Source: Alligator mississippiensis (taxonomy: Eukaryota; Chordata; Crocodylia; Alligatoridae). From it: 64,000 bases of DNA. The stretch is from positions 45,919,434 through 45,983,433 of the forward strand of contig NC_081828.1 in the NCBI RefSeq assembly GCF_030867095.1, in the 5' to 3' direction. A model generated the notes under the pieces. The model saw nothing but the letters and a program-made list of their open reading frames with translations. It searched no databases and had not been told where the DNA came from. Shown in pieces: positions 10,855 to 42,831 of the stretch (position 1 is its first letter; the number at the start of each line of letters is the position of its first letter). Position numbers and translations under genes: made by a program.

Positions 10855-12583
10855 CAATAATGAAGAAGTAATTGACAACTGACACCCAGGAAAAAGCGAA
10901 CTTGCTAAATGGGTACTTTGCGTCAGTTTTTCACCAGTCCCATGGGACGACCCTGCCCACTATGGGTCAGGGAGTCCCAGGTGAGGGAGATTCCTTGTCC
11001 TCCATCAAAGCTCACCTCATGAAGGAACACTTTGACAGACTGGATACCTTCAAGTCAGCCGGCCCTGATGGGTTACACCCAAGGATACTCAGGGAGCTGG
11101 CAAGCATCATAGCTCAGCCCCTGGCACAGATCCTTGAGAGATATTGGTGCTCTGGTGAAGTCCCTGATGATTGGAAGAGGTCCAATCTTGTGCCTATCTT
11201 CAAGAAAGGGAGGAAAGTAGATCCGGCAAACTACAGGCCCATCAGCCTGACCTTTATCCTGGGGAAGGTCTTGGAAAAAATTATCAAAGAGGCCATCCTT
11301 AACAAACTAGCTGAAGGCAATATCCTGAGGGATACCCAGCATGGGTTTGTTGTGGGTAGGTCTTGCTTAACCAATCTCATTTCCTTTTATGACCAGGTGA
11401 CTTATCACCTGGACAAGGGGGAAGAGATCGACATTGTATATCGTGACTTTAAAAAAGCCTTCAATCTGGTATCCCACGATCACCTCTTGGCTAAACTGAC
11501 TAACTGCAGCCTCGACCTCACCATGATCCTCTGGCTCGGGAATTGGCTCTGCGGTAGGACCCAGAGGGTGGTGGTCAATGGGAGCAAATCGTCTTGGTAC
11601 ACTGTGACCAGTGGGGTCCCTCAAGGCTCTGTCCTAGGGCCTATACTATTTAACATCTTCATCAATGATGTGGACATTGGTGTCAAAAGTGGACTGGCCA
11701 AGTTTGCCGATGACACCAAACTCTGGGGTAAAGCATCCACACCTCAGGACAGCAGGGTGATCCAGGCAGATCTTGACAGGCTCATGAAATGGGTGGACGA
11801 GAACCTGATGGTGTTCAACACCAAAAAATGCAAGGTTCTCCACCTTGGGAGGAAAAACCTGCAGCATGCTTATAGGCTTGGCAGTGCTACGCTAGTTAGC
11901 ATTACAGATGAAAGGGACTTGGGGGTCATGATTGACCACAAGATGAACATGAGCCTTCAGTGTAATGCTGCGGCTAGTAAAGTGAGCAAAATGCTGGTTT
12001 GCATCCATAGATGCTTCTCAAGTAAGTCCCAGGACGTCATTCTCCCATTGTACTCGGCCTTGGTGAGGCTGCAGCTGGAGTACTGTGTCCAGTTTTGGGC
12101 TCCACAACAAAAGCTTGAGAGGGTGCAGAGGAGAGCCACGCACATGATCAGAGGTCAGGAAAACAGACCTTATGATGAGAGGCTGAGAGCCATGGGGCTC
12201 TTCAGCCTAGAAAAGTGTAGGATCAGGGGTGATCTGGTGGCCACCTATAAGTTTATCAGGGGTGCTCCTCAGGATCTGGGGGAACGTCTGTTTACCAGAG
12301 CACCCCAAGGGATGACAAGATCGAATGGTCACAAACTCCACTGCGACTGATTCAGGCTGGACATAAGAAAGAACTTCTTCACTGTCCAAGCCCTCAAGGT
12401 CCGGGATAGACTGCTGCTGGAGGTGGTTCAAGCACCCACTTTGAACGCCTTCGTAACACATTTGGATGCTTATCTTGCTGGGATCCTATGATCCCTGCTT
12501 ACTTCCTGCCTCTAGGGCGGGGGGCTGGACTCGATGATCCTCTGGGGTCTCTTACAGCCCAAATGTCTATGATATCTATGAAA
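10855..12583 (+). mobile_element. CR1 LINE, reverse transcriptase half, one stop in otherwise open frame
   Basis: The frame is open from 10872 to 12491 except for one TGA at 12348-12350 (probably CGA, Arg, in HKLHCDRFRLDIRKNF). It shows [80 protein letters not shown] and the C-terminal VQRRATHMIRGQ. The endonuclease and ORF1 are missing (5' truncation). The 3' UTR ends near TCTATGATATCTATGAAATT. It is a different subfamily from the copy at 946, with about the same arrangement. Confidence 0.93.
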
Positions 12584-13360
12584 TTATTATATTTATGTAT
12601 CATGATAACACCTAGGGACCACCACCTCTTTGTGCTAATACTGTGCAAACATTTGACAAAGAATAGCCCTGGTCTCAAAACTGCAAGTAATCTGCGATAG
12701 TTTCAGAAGGCAGCACAGTTTGGCTGCCAAAGACTAGTCCAATTACAATAGACCTTAGAAGAAAAGGAAACTAAACTGTTATTGTGCAAAAACAGACATG
12801 CAGCTCTCTGCTGTAACTCATGGTGCTTAACAGAAAGCACTATAAGTTACAGCAACACCCCTGACCCAACAGATGTTCACAGACTCTTCCCTGAGCCCAC
12901 CCCAGTTTTTAGCACATGATGCACTATCCTTATCACCTTCTCTGGCCACCAGCACACCCAGCCATCCTCCTGCTACTTCCCCTTGTTGCCCCAGAGGCAA
13001 GCCAGCCCATTCCCAGGAGGTCCCAGGTGGTGGAAAGATGGCAGAGATGGTGTACTGTGTGCTAGAAGCCTCAGTGGGCTCAGGATAGAGTTGGATCTGG
13101 CAGGTGCTGCCTCCAAGCTGGGCTCCCTCTCCCCTGGCCCACTAGCTGCCTGCTTGGGAGGTCTTGAGAGCCCCCATCACCATGGAGGGAAGTACTGGGC
13201 CCCTACAGGTCAAGGGCGCCTCAACTTGCCAGCAACTCACTCCCCAGGTGTTGGAGAGACAGGCAGGCTCCACACACCAAAAAAAGGATTGGGCTTCTCC
13301 CCATTTCTGTCTTCAGCCCACCTCCCCATAACCAGGGTCAAGATGTCAGATTAAAGGCTG
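12584..13360. other. Anonymous intergenic sequence
   Basis: A GC-richer patch lies at 12880-13330, with overlapping open frames that look compositional. No family was recognised. Confidence 0.45.
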
Positions 13361-13377
13361 TAACATTACAAGTAGCT

Positions 13378-13424
13378 ACATTGCAAACTAAACTATATGG
13401 GGATGTGGTTTAGTCTGCAATGTA
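13378..13424. repeat. Short inverted repeat (17-base arms)
   Basis: TACATTGCAAACTAAAC and GTTTAGTCTGCAATGTA pair with one mismatch around a 13-base loop. Possibly the remnant of a fold-back element. Confidence 0.6.
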
Positions 13425-13650
13425 ACAAACTCATTTACATCATTAAAAAATACCCTTACGTGTAAAGAGTGGTGCAATTAAACTGCAAAAAAAGGCAATT
13501 TTCATCACATACAAGCACCCTTTTCAAGCATACCACAGAGCACAGCTGTCGAGCACTTTCAAGGGGCCAATCACATGACAAATGCCACTTCTGTCAGTGC
13601 GCATTTAGCCTACACTCATTGGGTGTGTCCAGACAACCACACACGTGCCT

Positions 13651-13686
13651 CTTGCAGCATCTCAAAGCCTTTTGAGATGCTGCAAG
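13651..13686. repeat. Perfect 16-bp hairpin
   Basis: CTTGCAGCATCTCAAA, a 4-base loop (GCCT), then the exact complement. It sits in the subterminal part of the 13620-15491 element. Confidence 0.85.
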
Positions 13687-14211
13687 AGACACATTCAGGA
13701 ACAAATAAAATGTTCCTCGCGCTGCAAATTTGCAACAGGGGGACAAAATTAGACCCCTAGATATCCAGGGGTCAAAAAATATCCCAGGCAAAAAAAGCGG
13801 GGCCTGAGTCCAGGACTCAGGCAACCGGAGGCTCAGGTCCTCCACAGAAACACTCTGGCAGCCATCCAGAGTGTCTCTATGGCTGACCCTTGCCTCGCTG
13901 CTGAAGTATACTGCCTGCCCGGGTGGGGCAAACAGTGGTGCAGGCTTCAGGGAGCTGGACCCAGCTTTGTGCCAGGTAAGTAAAAGGCAGGGAGGGGCTG
14001 GAGGAGAGGGGAGGACACTATGGGGGGGCACCCGGCCCCAACCCCCACTCACCCCCATGCCCAACCCCTGCTCTCTGATCACCCCAGAGCTTCCATAGCT
14101 GCTGCTACAGACCGTGAGTGGAGGGCTTCTTTTTTTTAAAGGGCCAGGACACTAGGGCTGGGTGGGGCAGCCATCATAAGGACTGGGGGAGTGGGCAGGG
14201 GCCATGTGGGC

Positions 14212-14412
14212 ATGTGGGCCCTGCGGGGGAGCTGTAGCCCCTGTGGGGGGCATGTGACCCCTGTGGTGGGTGGTAGCCCCTGTGTGGGGGGCTGTAGCCC
14301 CTGTTGGGGCACTGTAGCCCTGCTGGAGGGGATGTGGCCCTGTGGGGGATATAGCCCCTGTTGAGGGGCTGTAGCCCCTGGTGGGGGGCCTGTGGCCCTG
14401 TGTGGGGGCAGT
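14212..14412. repeat. G-rich minisatellite, unit about 20 bases
   Basis: Degenerate repeats of GGCTGTAGCCCCTGTGGGG, about ten units. Many G runs of 4-6 could form G-quadruplexes. The overlapping minus-strand frames here (proline- and glycine-rich) are artefacts of the repeat. Confidence 0.8.
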
Positions 14413-15689
14413 CCATGAGCTGGGGGGGACTGCACCCTGCAGGGGCAGGGGACCCACCTCTTCTGAGCAGCTGCCCTCCACAGCCCCTGCATGATCTACT
14501 AACACCTATCCACACACCCCACGGCCCCCCACATCCCTCCACAGCCACCCACACTTCTACAGAGTGACTTTGGGATTTTTTTATCCAGGATTTTAAGTTT
14601 TTAAATAGGGAGCACCAGAATTCCTGCTAGTGAGGCGGCAGTACCCAGGCAGAGGAGCTTGCTCAGAGCTGGCACCTGGGACCCAACTGGAGGTGACTGA
14701 CCTCCTGGCCACTTGGGGTCAGGAGGACATGCTTTGACAGTTCAAAGCAGGCCATCACACTGAGAACATCTTCTAGGCGATAGCTGCCCAGATGGCTAGG
14801 CAGGGGCACACATGGCTGTAGTGCCACACAAAGGCCAACTCTGTAGCCACAGCCCACTGGCAGCTGGCCCAGAGGGCCAAATACCTCTAATGGCCATGCA
14901 GTCCCCATCCATGTCTGGCAGGCATGCAGCCTTGGGGCCACATGTTATCACAGGTGGCAGCAGGTCACAGCCAAGCAGCAGCTCCCACTGCTAGACTGCT
15001 GCAGTGGGTAGAGGGTACAGGGAACTGTCACGGCTGCTTCAGCAGTCCAGCTGGCACAAGGAATAGTGTTCCCAGGTACCAACTGGCCAGGCTCCAGAAG
15101 CTCCTGTCTATTTGTACATCCGATTACCATGGGCAAAACCCACCTAGCTAACTAGTATCCCCTTTTTATGGGGGCTAATGGATGAATGGAACAACTAAAT
15201 TCTTGGGACACCCCAGAAGCTCCTGAGAGTGAATGGCCCTGAGCAACTCGCCAGGGCAGCTTTTTGTACTGCTGGGGCCAGCACAAGTGCTGGCCCCAGC
15301 CTCTAGCTACCCCTGGCTGCAGATCTGGAAGGAGTCAGGCAGGGTTATTTTGCCCTAAGTGGTACAATTTGCCATACAACAAAATGCAATGTCCAGGTAC
15401 ATGTGCTGAGGCAAAAAGCCCTGGCTCAAATTTGCACCGCTTCTACTTGAGCTGCTGCAAGTGCACGTGCCTACATGTGTGGACGCTCCCATCTTGTGCA
15501 TCTAAAACCTTCTGGAACTTGTGTATTTTTCCTCTCCTGGTTCATTATGTCTCCAGAAAGAGCTTGAATATTTTTACTGTGAAAGTAAAATGGCATTTTC
15601 CAGGAGGATGAAAACCAGAAAATATAGTGTTTTCTCCTAAATTAAGACTGTCCTCATCTTATTGAAGGAAGTACATACAACTCTAAGGC

Positions 15690-16105
15690 CATACATTTTT
15701 AAATTGTCATGTTTATATGGGTGTATTCTAGAAATTTGGAGGGAAATCCAGTAGAAATCATATAAAGGACTTTTCTACTTTAAAATGTATTTCATAGATA
15801 ATAGTAAACATGTATAGAGCACCTTTCAATCCAAAACACTGTAAACTACATACAGTGCCAGCACTGGACGTTACAGGGACCTTGTCGGAGGCTAAGGCCA
15901 GGGTCTTTCCTCTTGTCCATTCACATGCTGGATGGCTTGCACTGATATTCTGTAGATATGACCCAATTTAATGCAGTGGGGCCCTGTACAGGCCCCAGAA
16001 AACTGCCCTAGTTGCTTTCTCCGGTATCATCTCTGTATGTATATTGGAGTTACTTTCCTCACTATTGACATGTGTCCACTCTGGTATGGAATTTGGCAGC
16101 TACTA
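15690..16105 (+). repeat. Inverted duplicate block, left arm
   Basis: About 415 bases that match the reverse complement of 22755-23175 almost base for base, with only scattered differences. The two arms enclose both copies of the exon 3 duplication and the last two NTMT2 exons. A short internal stretch (CACCTTTCAATCCAAAACACTGTAAAC) is vaguely like a SINE/LINE end, so an interspersed repeat cannot be ruled out. Similarity this high within 7 kb favours local duplication. Confidence 0.85.
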
Positions 16106-16506
16106 TTCATTGGTACCTCACAACTGTTCTGATTTATATTTTTAATTGTTTTCTTTCTTCCACATAATGCTTCTCTCAGAGGTCCAGGAATCTCATACCT
16201 CTCAGCCATGTATCCCACAGACATAACCCCCACTGGAAATTCCAGCACTGACCAAACATTCTGCTCAAGAGGAGGATTACTATTACTTGGAGAAAACAGG
16301 GAAAATAACATTGGTTTGCACATTAGATTCTTTAAATATTCCCCTTTTATTGGCAACAGAAGATGGTAGCACATGACCAATGCCTCCTTCAGGGCTCATG
16401 TAACATAAGTTGATGGGCTTCTTACAGGTGTCTACATACCTAAATACATAACCAGTCACTAGAGCTGGTACCCTTATGAGCAGCCTTGACAGAATTAAAG
16501 TTTCAT

Positions 16507-17058
<552 letters not shown>

Positions 17059-17059
17059 T

Positions 17060-18405
17060 TTTTGTATCCTTTCAGCTCTGGAGGCGATTCCTCCAAACAT
17101 GACTATTCAGTTAGGCTTTTTTAGAACATTCTATGAGTCTCTAGGTTAATCTTCTGTCACCGGTTGACTAAAAGGGAAGACTTTGCCAATACTTTCCAGA
17201 AGCATCCGTGTCATCTGGCTCTTTGGCTCTAGAACCTGGTTCTTTTGCCACGTGATCTACAAGAATCTATGTCATGTAAGATTCTGGAAGTCACATAATA
17301 TTCAAGAATGGTCACCCAAGCACCAGGGCTGTTTCCCTTAAAGCCAGAATTAGCAGGAACTGCTCACTAAGAGCATAATTATTGTTAAGAACTGATTGGT
17401 AAAAACCATTTTGTACAGACTTTGAGTACTCAACAAAGATAATAAAAGTTCTACAACTGGCAAGTTAAAAATTATGGAAGAATTACATACAGTAAAAAAT
17501 ACATCTGAATGAGCACACACTCAAAGGAATACAGATGAGTGTACTGGCATCAAGGTATTACATAGGTTAATCTGTCTCACATTAATATTTAACAGACATA
17601 ACTGCATATTGGGCTACCTGGAGAAACTGTGATAGAACCATATCCCACCTGAATATGTTTTGTAAAAAGTGAAACATTTCACAAAATGTGGTTGACTTTT
17701 ATCAGAATTTCATTTCACAAAAAAAAACTAAGAAAAAAGTTTTGCCAAGGTAAAAGTGTTTTGACTTGCGTATTCATGATATGTTTGGTTTTGTTTAATT
17801 TTTTATTTTGAAATGATTTTTTTTGTTTTTAGCTTTGATTCTTGTCAAAACAAAACATTTTAATCAAGCTGATTTTGAAGTTTTGCTTCCTAGAGAATAT
17901 CTACAATATTTTTTGTTCTCATTCTGAATAAAGCAACGTTTTGAACCCTTGGAATCCTTCATGAAATAGATCATTCCTCACACAGCTCTATTTGAGTGTG
18001 TGTGAATGGAGCAAGATTGCATAGCCTTATGGTGAGGGCATGTGTGAGTGCTAATAACATCAAACCCAAGCTAAGCCATCTGCCATTTACACATAAATCA
18101 TAGATGCTTTGGTTTACACTAACACTCGCCACAGTTTTATGACTGTTAATTAATGCAATATTGTATTAGTTCATCTCATAGTCTCACTGTTAACACTCCA
18201 TGAAATCCCATTAGCTCTGCATATGGTGGCAGACTTGTTTTGAATGTGGGAAAGAAATACATTTATGGCGGTATGAATGGTAAAGAGGCTCTTTCAAGTG
18301 GTTTCTGCTGTGAACATTAGATTTTTGTTTTTAGAAGACTATTTTCTGCAACTTAATATGCACAGAAAGATTTTCACAACATTTCAGTGTGAACATGTAT
18401 ATTTT
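17060..18405. other. NTMT2 3' flank, AT-rich
   Basis: No gene is seen. 17640-17960 is rich in A/T runs with mirrored AAAACATTT/AAATGTTTT-type words resembling an old fold-back element. It lies between the pseudoexon and the possible poly(A) signal. Confidence 0.4.
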
Positions 18406-18411
18406 TTTATT
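18406..18411 (-). terminator. Candidate poly(A) signal for NTMT2
   Basis: This is AATAAA on the minus strand, about 650 bases past the NTMT2 stop. I saw no nearer AATAAA in the intervening sequence. It lies in AT-rich DNA, so a chance hexamer is possible. Confidence 0.3.
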
Positions 18412-19063
18412 TAAATTTCCCCATGGAACATTAAGAATCATAATATAGCAGTATCATTCTAGAGCAGGGGATCCAGGAAGTGAAACTCATTAATGGAATA
18501 AGTGAAACTAACAAGATGTGCTGTATTAACTGATTTAAATGCACAAAAAAATATACAAACAAGCAGTGTAACTGAAAACAAACATGAGACTTGCCTTAAT
18601 TTTTCAATTTAAATCATTTTAAGATATCATTAGGAACACAAGCCAAAATTTAGACCCAAATTTTCAGGGATAAAATAGTTTGTATTCCAAATTCAGGCAT
18701 CTTAATCTTAAAGGTCACTAATTTTCATGAAGTGCTGAGCATCCACCCTGAGGGTTCTTTGCACTATCTCAAATTAGGATCCTGAAAATTACTTAATTTC
18801 TTTGAAAACTCCTGGATTACTTATTTGCTAATAGATGAGTTTTTTCTCATGCCTATCCGGTTAACTAAGGTAGTCATTTTGCAGAGAGGAGGGCTTTTGA
18901 GAGAGGATATAATATAATGCCTTGATGTCCTGACTCAGGTGCAGTTACTCTACTGATCACACTGAGACAAACTACTCCAGTTAGTGGTGCACTGTTAACA
19001 AAGTGTTAGTAGATACTTCCTCTTCTTCCTTTCTCATTGTAAGTCCCAAGTTTTGGTCATATT

Positions 19064-38744
<19,681 letters not shown>

Positions 38745-39260
38745 GATAATAAGTTTTGCAGGAGGGGAGTTGGCTGGATGGTGCTCTGAGCAGGAACTGT
38801 CCTTCAAAAGAGGCTGAGAGTGTGTAATTTAAACGGCAGCAGCCCTCTGTCATTCTATATTGGGGTTTGTGTAGGGGAATGGAGGAGGGAGAAGTGCTCT
38901 CTTCTGGCACTTGCTGAGAATAATCTCTGGAGTGTCATGCTCCTAGCTAGCAGGTGCTGGGAAGTGATAAAAACCCAAAGCAGGATACTGCTTAGCTAGG
39001 GTAAAAGTATATCTGCTTCCAAAAGGGTTGCTTTAATCCAATTAGTTTTTTTTAATCTATTTAGCTTCTACTTCAAAGCGCCACAGACATTGTCCTTTAA
39101 GCAAGAGCAAGCAGGCAGGTATTGCTTCATAGCAGTGTTTCTGGAGATGGTATAGATGTGTCCTAAAATAATGGGGTTTTTTGACTTAGAAAATGAAGGC
39201 TGAGAGAGAATGGGATTGTTGTCCATAGATCCATTTGGGGGTTAGCTCAAGAACAAATCA
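38745..39260 (-). promoter_or_regulatory. NTMT2 5' flank, possible promoter
   Basis: Not a CpG island. On the minus strand there is a TATA-like TTTTTATC (about 38965-38975) and an adjacent E-box CACCTG (about 38950-38955), 200-230 bases upstream of the ATG. NTMT2 is reported as muscle/heart biased, which would fit an E-box, but this is weak inference. Confidence 0.25.
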
Positions 39261-39268
39261 GTATAAAC

Positions 39269-39733
39269 CAGTGTTTCTCAACCTTTTAAGTAGCAAGTAC
39301 CTTCTCAGTTCTGAAAATTTTAATAAGTACCCCAACACTCAATTTTCCAGGGGATTTTATATTTACAGACTAATGTATGCCATATGTTGGAAGAAGGACT
39401 GCATATATAAGGCCGTGATATGACAGATGTCTGATCTGGTATGGATAGAGTTGCCACCTTTTACACCAGGGGTGCACAACTCAAGTATGTACCTGGGCTA
39501 GAGGTGATGTTGCCCAAAGCTAGGAGGGCTGAACCCAGTGCCGCACAAAACATGGCACACCAAATTATTACTGGGGAATTTAAAGCACTGTGCAATGTGT
39601 GGTGCACAAAATGTTTTGCCATAGTTTTGAGAGGCAAAGAGGGCGAGAGAGAGAGAGTGTTAGAGTATCCATGTGCCCCCTGCCTGTCTCACGTACCCCC
39701 AGGGGTACGTGTACCACAGGTTGAGAAACTATG
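39269..39733. mobile_element. hAT-like element (TTCTCAACC type)
   Basis: Begins CAGTGTTTCTCAACCTTTT and ends AGGTTGAGAAACTATG. Target copies are GTATAAAC at 39261-39268 and GTATAAAA at 39734-39741. Typical Charlie-like termini; non-coding. Confidence 0.78.
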
Positions 39734-39741
39734 GTATAAAA

Positions 39742-40147
39742 CAGTGGTTCTTAACTTCTACAGCCCCCTGCAGCCAGTCCTTGGGCAGGACCCTGCATGC
39801 AGGGTCCATCACAGGCCTAATCCACCCCAGGATGGGCAAACAGAGCCAGTCTGTGCATGCCATCCAGCATGACAGCATGACCCTACATGCTGGATCTAGC
39901 TGCAGCACAGCCCCACATACCAACCAACCCTGATTACTAGATCCAGCCATGGAGTGACTATGAACTGGCACAATCTGGTACAAAGAGCCATGTCATCTGG
40001 ACTCCCCACAAGTCCAGAAATTTGGTAGTGGGGCGGGCAGTGGCAATGTTAATTAATCCTCTGTTGCCAACTTTCCAGCCCCACAGGGTGGCTAACATGG
40101 TTCCATGGGCTGGATCCAGCCTGCAAGCCACAGGCTGAGCACCACTG
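39742..40147. mobile_element. Second hAT-like element stacked at the same target
   Basis: Begins CAGTGGTTCTTAACTTC directly after the shared GTATAAAA and ends GCTGAGCACCACTG before GTATAATC (40148-40155). It belongs to the GAGCACC..CTG family of 30474-30967. The 8-bp target therefore appears three times around two elements. Confidence 0.72.
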
Positions 40148-40155
40148 GTATAATC

Positions 40156-40980
40156 TGTCCACAGATATATTGAGACTGTATATTAGAGGAAAGTCCCTAT
40201 CCTTCAGAGCAATGAGAAGTAGTGGGGACAAAACACTAATTAGTTTTGGGAGATCCTTGATCATCCCTTATCCAAGAGATTAGATGACAAGGTTGCCTGC
40301 AAAAACGCAATTCTGGACTCAGTGACCTAAGAGATTTAGACACTTCCTGTGCTGTGATCCTAAGGACAGTCTCACATGATGTCTGTGTGCACGGACCATC
40401 TCACATGATGTATGTGTGCAACTGCATTGTGGCCTTGATTTCCGTTGGAGCCTCTGGAGTCTACTGTAATCTAAATAATAATGTGTTTTCACCTATACTG
40501 GTGTAAATCAGGAGTTACTCCACTGGGAATTAAACTTACCTGAAAAATGAGAAGAAGTTCAGATACCTGGTAAAGGGCCCAAGCTAATTTAAAGGAATGG
40601 AGATTGTTTACACAAATTTAAAGGTGAGAATTTACACTTGCAAACATGGAAGGAGGTATCCAAGTCTGTTTCTTTGGCCTGTAGGAGCCTACATGGAAAC
40701 ATTAACTCTTCCCACCAATGGGGAGCATTGCATATATTGACTGCAGGATCAGGGCCTGTGAATGGGGATTTGCTGTGAATTCATTGCTCAACAGTGAAAT
40801 GAAAGTTAAAAGTTATGTATTGTGGATATAGCAGAAAGGGACAGGTAATGCCTCAAAATCCATCACACTGCTAAGTCATTAGCGCACTCACATGATGTGA
40901 GTTGCTTGTTTTAAAGAAAAAAGGAAGGGGATATTATGCAATAAAATTGACATGATCCTGTTGTGTAGATGTTAATGGAA
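40156..40980. other. Anonymous intergenic sequence
   Basis: No gene is seen. A two-copy repeat of TCTCACATGATGT.TGTGTGC lies at about 40370-40425. Confidence 0.45.
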
Positions 40981-40981
40981 G

Positions 40982-41150
40982 GGAGATGTGGATTTCATTC
41001 CTGATTCTGCCACTAACTTATTTCATAACCTTGGGTGAGTCGCTTTGCTACATGCTTCATTTGCCATTGAGCAACAGTATGAACCTCACAGGAACACTGC
41101 TGAGCTTCATTCTTTAACATCTGTAAAGTGCTTTAACATCTGCAGGTGAA
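40982..41150 (+). mobile_element. MIR SINE
   Basis: ATTCCTGATTCTGCCACTAA, then CCTTGGGTGAGTCGCTTT, then ATCTGTAAAGTGCTTTAACA follow the MIR order over about 160 bases. Confidence 0.65.
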
Positions 41151-41617
41151 AGAGATTGATCATAGCAAGTATGTAACTGTGTCTTCAGTTTAACAAAATA
41201 GGCCAAATTGATACCCAAAATAAGTACATGCAACTTGAATGATTTCAAAATTGTTGCATTTTCAGACTGCAATAATTACACAAATGTATCTGCACTAGTG
41301 AAAATCTCTTCAAATGTGTTGCATTAGTTTGCTGTGCTCAGATGACAGTGAAGCATATTTAACACTTGGTATGTATAGACAGCAAGTCTATTTCTGAACA
41401 TGACTGTCTTTGTCTGCACTACATAAGCAATATCTAATAATGTGTTAGACAAAAGCATTCTTTCAAATGTGAATGATTTCCCAAGGGGTAGTCAAAGCCT
41501 AAGGCTGGACATACCAGGAGTACACATTTCTTTCTCTGCACCTTGCCAGACATTTGTGACGAAGCCTCTTTCCAGCTTACCCACAGAGTGCTTTCTCCAG
41601 CTGAGTTAATCTCACAG

Positions 41618-42108
41618 GCTGCGTCCAGACAAGCGTGGACATGCAGTATGTGGCACCACAGACCCATCTGCAGTGCCACACACCACACATGCAGGAGTTC
41701 CCCATACAGCTACCTTGCATCAAGTGGGGGTGAAGGGGGGGGGGAGAGGAGGGTAGACCCTGGGATATCCCGGGGTCAAAAAAACCTGTGCCTTAAAAAA
41801 GTGGGGTGGCACATGTGGTGGCAGCATGTGCTGCCCAAAACCAAAGTCTGGCCTGCCAGAGCCATGCTCCAGCTGCCAGCCAGGTTCACAGCTGCAGGAA
41901 TGCCATGGCTGCAACTCCCCAAGGCCCCCAGGATCCCAGGTAAGGCTTCCGGGGCCAGCACAGTTGTTGGCCTCAACTTCCTCTACCCCACCCAAGATAA
42001 CCTGCTGCATGTCCGAGCATGCATGGCACAGGCTTTCCACAGGGACAAATAGCAGCAGCACACACTTGTCCCCAAGGAAACAAATGGCCATGCTCATCTG
42101 GACATGGC
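41618..42108. mobile_element. Short TIR DNA element related to 13620-15491
   Basis: The left end GCTGCGTCCAGAC and complement of the right end GCCATGTCCAGAT match in part. CACAG flanks both sides (41613-41617, 42109-42113). The interior GATATCCCGGGGTCAAAAAA matches GATATCCAGGGGTCAAAAAA in the larger element. Overlapping open frames on both strands are not genes. Confidence 0.6.
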
Positions 42109-42116
42109 CACAGGTT

Positions 42117-42830
42117 TCTAATGTCAACCACTGCATGGAATAATCCAACCCAAATCCTGCCTCCAGTTAGGGGAAGCAGACTGATGTTACTCAAAGCAGA
42201 ATTGGGCCCTCTCTAACTTAGCCTTGAAGATCTTGGGCCGGAATCACCCCTGTTATAACTCATTTCACTTTCTTGAACCCACACCAAGGGAGAATTTGGC
42301 CCTCTATATTTCTTTTGTCTATTTTGGGACATATACTTGACAGTGTCCCAGACAGCATTATTTCCTCTGCTTTGGAGAGATGTTAGATAGGATGACTTTG
42401 CAGCTGACAAAGGAAGTTACTTAACTCAGAACCCACCTGTTATGTACTTGACACTTCTGTTTAAGCTCCCCCATGGCAATACACACTGTGCAGCAAGGTG
42501 ACCTCTCTTACTAAAGATAATGGTACTTCCAGATATTTAGTACTGAAACCCAACTGGTTGGGTTTTCCATCTGAGTCAATATCTGGGATGGCACTGGGGC
42601 AGAATGCTATACAATCCTTAGTGGAACACTAGCTCTGTGGGAATCCAAATCTAGGAATTCCTGGACATTTTAAACTTTAAATATTATATTATGATGTTGA
42701 ACTCATAAGTAAGAATATGCATTGAGCTCCCATTTTCTGTATAGGAGTGGATCTCAGTCACTTCTGTGGCATTCTTATTATATGCTCTTCTGGTCTTATG
42801 AAGGCATCTTCATATGGTCCAAGGTCTGTG
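42117..42830. other. Anonymous intergenic sequence
   Basis: Nothing coding or repeated was recognised. Confidence 0.4.
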
Positions 42831-42831
42831 A

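Larger units (their letters stand above)
13620..15491. mobile_element. Non-autonomous TIR DNA element, about 1.9 kb
   Basis: The left end TGGGTGTGTCCAGAC and the complement of the right end TGGGAGCGTCCACAC match. Both ends continue with the same subterminal order (GCACGTGC, then TTGCAGCA.CTCA). A related shorter element lies at 41618-42108. The interior is GC-rich with a G-rich tandem tract. No target duplication was resolved and no transposase frame is seen. Confidence 0.55.

Noticed and set aside
13594-14567. Several overlapping open frames of 70-160 codons on both strands
   Set aside because: They lie in a GC-rich TIR element and its minisatellite; Pro/Gly-rich reading of repeats.
16027-16380. 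117-codon minus-strand frame
   Set aside because: It overlaps the inverted duplicate block, has no family resemblance, and is not kept open in the other arm as far as I can see.
41543-42148. 169- and 142-codon frames on opposite strands
   Set aside because: Both cross the ends of a non-autonomous DNA element and look compositional.
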